DNA from: an uncultured Alphaproteobacteria bacterium
Lineage (GTDB): Bacteria > Pseudomonadota > Alphaproteobacteria > Rhodobacterales > Rhodobacteraceae
Direction of reading: 5' to 3'
NCBI GenBank assembly: GCA_902537215.1
Contig: CACBAM010000012.1
Location: 1-64,000, forward strand
DNA length: 64,000 bases
Positions 59,677 to 64,000 of the stretch are shown in pieces (the first letter of the stretch is position 1; each line of letters begins with the position of its first letter). The position numbers and the translations under genes were made by a program. The notes below the pieces were generated by a model. The model was not told the origin of the DNA and made no database searches. It saw nothing but the letters and a program-made list of their open reading frames with translations.

Positions 59677-61107
59677 TTATATATCTTGATTATCTTGCCT
59701 TAAAATTACTCCAGGATTTAGAATAGTGAAAGGATCGATGGCTTTCTTGATCTGACGCATTACATCAAATTTTCCAGGGTCACAATACTGCTTTAAGTCT
59801 TTAACCTTTAATCGACCAACTCCATGCTCTGCACTAAATGAGCCTCCTAAGCTTTTGCAATTACTGTTTATAACATTAGTCAATTTGGATTTTATTCTTG
59901 TATAACTGGAATTTTTTTCTTCCTGAGGAGGAAATACATTAAAGTGTAAGTTTCCATCTCCCATATGGCCAAAACAATTTACTCTTAGAAATTTATTTAT
60001 TTCTTTTATCTCAAGAAGGCTTTTATTTATAAAACTTTCCATATTTTCCAGTGGCAAAGCAATATCATGTGATGTAATTGCCCCAATTTTTCTATTAGCC
60101 TCAGGTATGTCTTCTCTCATTTTCCACAACTTTCTTGCTTTAGTCTCTGTATCACCAAGAACTACATGCGAAATAACATTCTTATTACAAAGCTCATTCA
60201 AAGCTTCATATATATCTTGCTCTACTGAACTGTTATTGTATCCAAATTCTATCAACACATGCCATTCTGATTTACTTCTTTGGATGGTTGATTGAACCAT
60301 CTTCGTTTCTTCAAGAAACCGTAAACCTACATCACTAATTAACTCAAAAGCCTGCAAATACTGGCCAAAACTTTTTGATATTTCTAAATAGCTTTTTAAT
60401 GCTGCATTAAAATTTTGCACTCCGAAAAATGCCACAATTTTATTTTGTGGAGTAGGATAAAGCCTTAAAACAGCTCTTGTGATTATACCTAAAGATCCTT
60501 CAGAACCAATAAACAGGTTTTTTAGGTCGTATCCTGTGTTATCTTTTTTGACTGTCTTTATATCATTAATGATAGAGCCATCAGCCAATACAACCTCAAG
60601 TCCTAAACAAAGATCTCTTGCATTTCCATATTTTAATACCCCAATTCCGCCCGCATTTGTTGCTAAATTTCCACCTATACAACATGTCCCCTTTGATGCC
60701 ATTGATAAAGGATATAAAAAATTTCTTTGGTCTACAAATTCATGAATCGTTTCCAAAATTACACCAGCTTCAACCTCTACAGATTGATTAATAGAAGAAA
60801 AGTTTTTAATATTATTCATCCTTTCCAAAGATAAAGTCACGCTATATTTATCTGGCGCGATTTGGCCTCCTACCAGTCCAGTGCCACCACTCCAGGGCAC
60901 AACTCCAACTTTATATTTTGTAGCAAGTTTCAAACACTCAGAAACCTCTTTAGTCGATCTAGGCTTAATCACATAGCGAGATTGGTTTTTATATAAACCT
61001 CGAGGTTCTGATAGATAGGAGGAAGAAATATCAGTAATAGTATTATCTGGAAGTATGTTTCTAATATTTCTTATGAACTCAAAGTAATCTTCTTCTTTCT
61101 CTATTAT
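59677..61107 (-). CDS. FAD-linked D-2-hydroxy acid dehydrogenase (GlcD/D-2-hydroxyglutarate type), probable AUA start
   Basis: A flavoenzyme of the FAD_binding_4 (GlcD, D-lactate and D-2-hydroxyglutarate dehydrogenase) group. Landmarks (476-residue numbering) are PWSGGTGLVGG (71-81), IGGNLATNAGGIG (144-156), IGSEGSLGIITRAVLRL (200-216), HMGDGN (381-386) and SAEHGVG. The first ordinary start (GTG at 60972) would remove about 45 residues that belong to the family N-terminus (EDYFEFIRN through SSYLSEPRGLY). The open frame reaches up to 61120 with no ATG, GTG or TTG. ATA at 61107 lies 7 bases after AAGGAG (61120-61115), inside the previous gene's end, so I call that start. Confidence 0.85.
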   Translation of the reverse strand: MIEKEEDYFEFIRNIRNILPDNTITDISSSYLSEPRGLYKNQSRYVIKPRSTKEVSECLKLATKYKVGVVPWSGGTGLVGGQIAPDKYSVTLSLERMNNIKNFSSINQSVEVEAGVILETIHEFVDQRNFLYPLSMASKGTCCIGGNLATNAGGIGVLKYGNARDLCLGLEVVLADGSIINDIKTVKKDNTGYDLKNLFIGSEGSLGIITRAVLRLYPTPQNKIVAFFGVQNFNAALKSYLEISKSFGQYLQAFELISDVGLRFLEETKMVQSTIQRSKSEWHVLIEFGYNNSSVEQDIYEALNELCNKNVISHVVLGDTETKARKLWKMREDIPEANRKIGAITSHDIALPLENMESFINKSLLEIKEINKFLRVNCFGHMGDGNLHFNVFPPQEEKNSSYTRIKSKLTNVINSNCKSLGGSFSAEHGVGRLKVKDLKQYCDPGKFDVMRQIKKAIDPFTILNPGVILRQDNQDI

Positions 61108-61108
61108 T

Positions 61109-61690
61109 TTAGCTCTCCTTCACTCGGCCTCTTCTGTCGCTTCTTAACAAGCCATATAAAACATGATTTCTCCAACGACCATTTATTTGCAAATAGCTTT
61201 GCCCCACTCCTTCATATTTAAAACCCACTCTTTCCAAAAGCCCTCTAGAAGATCTATTTTCTGGCAGGGTAGCTGCCTCCAATCTTGAAATATTTATTTT
61301 ATTAAAAGAAAAGTCGATTATAGTCAAAACCGCTTCTCTCATAAAACCCTTACCCGTGTGCTCCTTACCTAGCCAATAACCCAAGGTGCCTGCATTAGAG
61401 GGTCCCTTCCTAATGTTTTCAATAGTGATTGACCCTAGCAGATTTTGAGTTTTATCGAAAATGAAAAATTGGTAAGCTTGGCCTGCTTTAGAACTTTTTT
61501 TTGCCCACCTAACTCTACTGTTAAAAGCATTACGCTTGAAAAAATCATTACCTCTTTTTGGCTCCCATAACTCTAAAAATGCTTTACTATTCTCTCTCAG
61601 ATTACGCCACTGGTCAAAATCGCGATATTGAGGCTCTCTTAGTTCTAACTTTGTCGATTTCAATTTAATTTCGGGTTTACCAAAAATCAT
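61109..61690 (-). CDS. GNAT acetyltransferase, RimJ/RimL type
   Basis: A 193-residue GNAT protein of the RimJ type (ribosomal protein N-acetyltransferase group). Family marks: LREPQYRDFDQWRNLRENSK, LGYWLGKEHTGKGFMREAVL, LEAATLPENRSSRGLLERVG and the end YLQINGRWRNHVLYGL. Whether the target is S5, another protein or a small molecule cannot be told. It lies 31 bases after thrC, a frequent alphaproteobacterial neighbourhood. Its stop overlaps the Shine-Dalgarno to start region of the FAD gene. Confidence 0.88.
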   Translation of the reverse strand: MIFGKPEIKLKSTKLELREPQYRDFDQWRNLRENSKAFLELWEPKRGNDFFKRNAFNSRVRWAKKSSKAGQAYQFFIFDKTQNLLGSITIENIRKGPSNAGTLGYWLGKEHTGKGFMREAVLTIIDFSFNKINISRLEAATLPENRSSRGLLERVGFKYEGVGQSYLQINGRWRNHVLYGLLRSDRRGRVKES

Positions 61691-61721
61691 TCCTAAGATC
61701 TAACTTCCTTAACGCTCAATT

Positions 61722-63116
61722 CTATTCTAAAAAACTTTTTCTAATTTCTTCTGCCACTTTGTGTTTATTTGGAGGTATCACTCTTACACTCTCTTGCTTT
61801 TCCATTATAGCTTCTAGCGCTGGGGGAATTGGTATACTCACCTCTAATGCTCTATCTACAGTTTCTTTAAATTTCGCTGGATGCGCAGTTCCAAGTGAAA
61901 TAACTGTTTCTCCTGTCTCGATAAAGTCTTTTGCTACACGCACGCCAATAGCACTATGAGGACACAAAACTATTTCTCTCTGCTTATAAAAGTGATTTAT
62001 TGTTGCAATCGTGTCAGAATCTGTCGCAGCTCCACTATCAAAGTCTTTTGAAACCCTGGTTAATATTTTTTTTTCGAGATTAAAGTGACCTTTATTAGAT
62101 AGATTATTCATTAGGCTTCTAACCTCTTTGGTATCTTTATTCAAAAGATCAAATAGTAGTCTTTCAAAATTAGAAGCAACTTGTATATCCATAGAAGGGG
62201 ATAATGTTTTGCTCACACTATCACTTTTATAAACGCCAGTCTTAAAAACTCGATCCAAGATATCATTTTTATTTGTTGCTACAATAATCTTATTTATTGG
62301 TAAACCCATCCTTTTTGAAATATACCCAGCATAAGCATCTCCAAAATTACCGGTAGGAACACTAAAGCTTAATTTTCCTGCGGAAAAGTCTTTCAACTGA
62401 TAAAAAGCAGAAAAATAGTATATAATTTGAACCAGGATCCGCGCCCAATTAATTGAGTTTACACCAGATAGATTAACATCGCTTACAAGCGCTTTATCTG
62501 CAAATAATTCCTTCACTATCAATTGACAATCGTCAAAAGTTCCTTGCACAGCAAATACTTTTACATTCTTAGCATTTGAAGTAGTCATTTGCTTTCTTTG
62601 TGTTTGTGAAATTCTTTCATGAGGATAAAGTACGTACAAATTAACGTTTGATATACCCTTGAACGCTTCAACAGCAGCTGATCCCGTGTCGCCTGAAGTT
62701 GCTGTTATAATATTTATATTCAGATCTCTCCTCTGCAGGGTCTTTGCAAACATTCTTGCTATTACCTGCATAGCAAAGTCTTTAAATGCTAATGTAGGTC
62801 CATGGAATAACTCAAGAAAAAAATGATTGTCTTCTAATTTAATCAAGGGACTTTTGAGCTCATGATGAAACCGCGAGTAAGACTCAATCACAATCTCAGA
62901 AAGCTCTGACCTACTAAAGCAATCGCCTGAAAATAATGATATTATCTCTAAAGCAAGCTCTTCATAACTAAGATGTCTCCATTGATTTAAAACTTCCCGA
63001 TTTAACTGTGGAATGAACTTTGGAACAAATAGACCACCATCCCCAGCTAATCCCGCATGCAAGACTTCACTAAAGTTTTTGGAATTATCTAGTCCCCTGG
63101 TCGAATGGTACAGCAT
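61722..63116 (-). CDS. thrC: Threonine synthase
   Basis: A 464-residue class I threonine synthase, PLP-dependent. It starts MLYHSTRGLDNSKNFSEVLH, has the PLP lysine (Lys112) in LAFKDFAMQ, and NIITATSGDTGSAAVEAFKG is the phosphate loop. It converts O-phosphohomoserine to threonine, downstream of LysC. The ATG overlaps the surf1 stop by one base (TAATG). It is followed by the RimJ-like gene. Confidence 0.96.
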   Translation of the reverse strand: MLYHSTRGLDNSKNFSEVLHAGLAGDGGLFVPKFIPQLNREVLNQWRHLSYEELALEIISLFSGDCFSRSELSEIVIESYSRFHHELKSPLIKLEDNHFFLELFHGPTLAFKDFAMQVIARMFAKTLQRRDLNINIITATSGDTGSAAVEAFKGISNVNLYVLYPHERISQTQRKQMTTSNAKNVKVFAVQGTFDDCQLIVKELFADKALVSDVNLSGVNSINWARILVQIIYYFSAFYQLKDFSAGKLSFSVPTGNFGDAYAGYISKRMGLPINKIIVATNKNDILDRVFKTGVYKSDSVSKTLSPSMDIQVASNFERLLFDLLNKDTKEVRSLMNNLSNKGHFNLEKKILTRVSKDFDSGAATDSDTIATINHFYKQREIVLCPHSAIGVRVAKDFIETGETVISLGTAHPAKFKETVDRALEVSIPIPPALEAIMEKQESVRVIPPNKHKVAEEIRKSFLE

Positions 63117-63796
63117 TACTCAATTTTCTTTTTTTTTATCATTTTATATACGAAGTACGCACTCATACCAAACCATAAAATAGACATCATGAACCAGGTA
63201 ATTGCATATTGAAGGTGATTGTTTGGTATATCTCTAGTCGGATCTTGCATCTTTAAACTTGGGTCGAGTCTATTTTCTGTCGCAACCACCAATATTTGTT
63301 GAGTCTCAAGAAAGCTCGCCATTTTTTCTAGATCTCGAGAAAACCAAATATTACGCTTAAGGTTTGGATCCGGAGTGAAATAATCTGTCTCGTTCGGCCA
63401 AAATAGATACCCTATTACTGAATTCTGTTGTCCGAGAGTTTCAAAACGGTCCGTATCTTGTTCCTTTATAACTCCTCTATCTATTAGAATTTTGCTACCA
63501 TTCTGTAATTTCAAGGGGGAAATAACCCTAAAGCCTGCTCCAGATCCTTTGACTGGCGTGAGAATAAAAATGGCTCTTGGCTCTAAAAAGCCTTCAACCT
63601 TTACCATTTTATAGTTATGTTCTGATTTTTTCAACTCTGTTGGTAATATTGTGGGTTCACTACTCAAATTATAACTAATATTTTCTAAAAGCGCTTCCTT
63701 CCAAGCCAGTCGTTTCATTTGCCAAACGCCTAACGACAACAAAAGCAGTAGCCCAGGTACCGCTATAGAAACAACAAAAAGCCACTTTCTGTTCAT
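63116..63796 (-). CDS. SURF1 family cytochrome oxidase assembly factor
   Basis: A 226-residue SURF1 protein with the classic two-helix layout: an N-terminal helix (FVVSIAVPGLLLLLSLGVWQ) followed by MKRLAWKEALLE, a periplasmic domain with LTPVKGSGAGFRVISPLKLQ and ILIDRGVI, and the C-terminal helix after NNHLQYAITWFMMSILWFGM. SURF1 helps heme a insertion into cytochrome aa3 oxidase subunit I. It follows ctaE (cytochrome oxidase subunit III) by 23 bases, as in many alphaproteobacteria. Confidence 0.95.
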   Translation of the reverse strand: MNRKWLFVVSIAVPGLLLLLSLGVWQMKRLAWKEALLENISYNLSSEPTILPTELKKSEHNYKMVKVEGFLEPRAIFILTPVKGSGAGFRVISPLKLQNGSKILIDRGVIKEQDTDRFETLGQQNSVIGYLFWPNETDYFTPDPNLKRNIWFSRDLEKMASFLETQQILVVATENRLDPSLKMQDPTRDIPNNHLQYAITWFMMSILWFGMSAYFVYKMIKKKKIE

Positions 63797-63819
63797 TTAG
63801 AAACAAATTTTGAGATCGC

Positions 63820-64000
63820 TTAAGCGCCCCATATGTAAATAGCAGCAAAGAGGAATAACCAAACAACGTCAACGAAATGCCAATACCAGGCTGCAGCTTC
63901 AAAACCGATATGCTTTTCAGGCGAGAAATGGCCCTTTTTTGCTCTTATCAAACAAACAAGCAAGAAAATAGTCCCAATAAGAACATGAAATCCATGAAAT
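63820..64000 (-). CDS. ctaE: Cytochrome c oxidase subunit III, C-terminal end (partial)
   Basis: The last 59 codons of subunit III, stop TAA at 63822-63820; the rest lies beyond the window. [20 protein letters not shown] and [20 protein letters not shown] are the final two helices of CtaE/COX3, with the conserved H-G-x-H-V and [10 protein letters not shown] motifs. It belongs to the aa3-type terminal oxidase of the inner membrane. The surf1 gene follows on the same strand. Confidence 0.96.
   Translation of the reverse strand, partial: FHGFHVLIGTIFLLVCLIRAKKGHFSPEKHIGFEAAAWYWHFVDVVWLFLFAAIYIWGA

Overview
The window is a stretch of an AT-rich alphaproteobacterial chromosome. Class-level evidence: a GcrA cell-cycle regulator, an ATP12-type F1 assembly chaperone beside rluC, the four-gene AapJQMP amino-acid transporter, SURF1 next to cytochrome oxidase subunit III, the rpmH-rnpA-yidD-yidC-engB-argB order, and an alpha operon without rpsD. 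AT richness, very short gaps and frequent overlaps suggest a small free-living, possibly marine genome. That lifestyle is an inference, and I cannot name the genus.

Layout. (1) 1-5.9 kb: the end of an EamA transporter, a crotonase, then seven tightly packed plus-strand genes (NTF2-like, CitE-like, serine hydrolase, YdcF-like, BLUF photoreceptor, small membrane protein, AEC transporter). (2) 5.9-7.4 kb: the scar of a lost type I secretion locus. It holds an hlyD pseudogene with an in-frame stop and the C-terminal end of an RTX protein, placed head to head with both 5' ends missing. (3) 7.4-14.3 kb: uup, tRNA-Arg, then rpmH, rnpA, yidD, yidC, engB, argB and a 4Fe-4S protein. (4) 14.3-19.7 kb: aapP, aapM, aapQ and aapJ with an intercistronic hairpin, then an ATP12 gene. 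(5) 19.7-50.7 kb, all minus strand: rluC, the alpha, spc, S10 and str ribosomal operons with adk and secY, then rpoC-rpoB, rplL-rplJ, rplA-rplK, nusG-secE and tRNA-Trp. (6) 50.9-64 kb: metG, a DUF2177 protein, tRNA-Leu, a predicted tail-anchored coiled-coil protein, argF-argD, an orphan ABC permease, gcrA, a DUF1178 protein, lysC, two acetyltransferases, an FAD oxidoreductase, thrC, surf1 and the end of ctaE.

How the genes work together. Regions 3 and 5 are the transcription, translation and membrane-insertion core. Aap imports amino acids, while argB, argF, argD, lysC and thrC make arginine and the aspartate-family amino acids. Surf1 and CtaE belong to the terminal oxidase. GcrA suggests CcrM/GANTC cell-cycle control.

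The most notable non-routine observations are the decayed RTX/type I secretion locus, the BLUF gene translationally coupled into an otherwise unexplained cassette, and two genes whose conserved N-termini require AUU (engB) and AUA (FAD oxidoreductase) start codons, each behind a good Shine-Dalgarno. Several other genes, including rpsE and rplJ, start with UUG. No rRNA, CRISPR array or insertion sequence was seen. No stretch longer than 300 bases lacks a gene; the longest gaps are 18791-19028 and 48333-48565, both described below.
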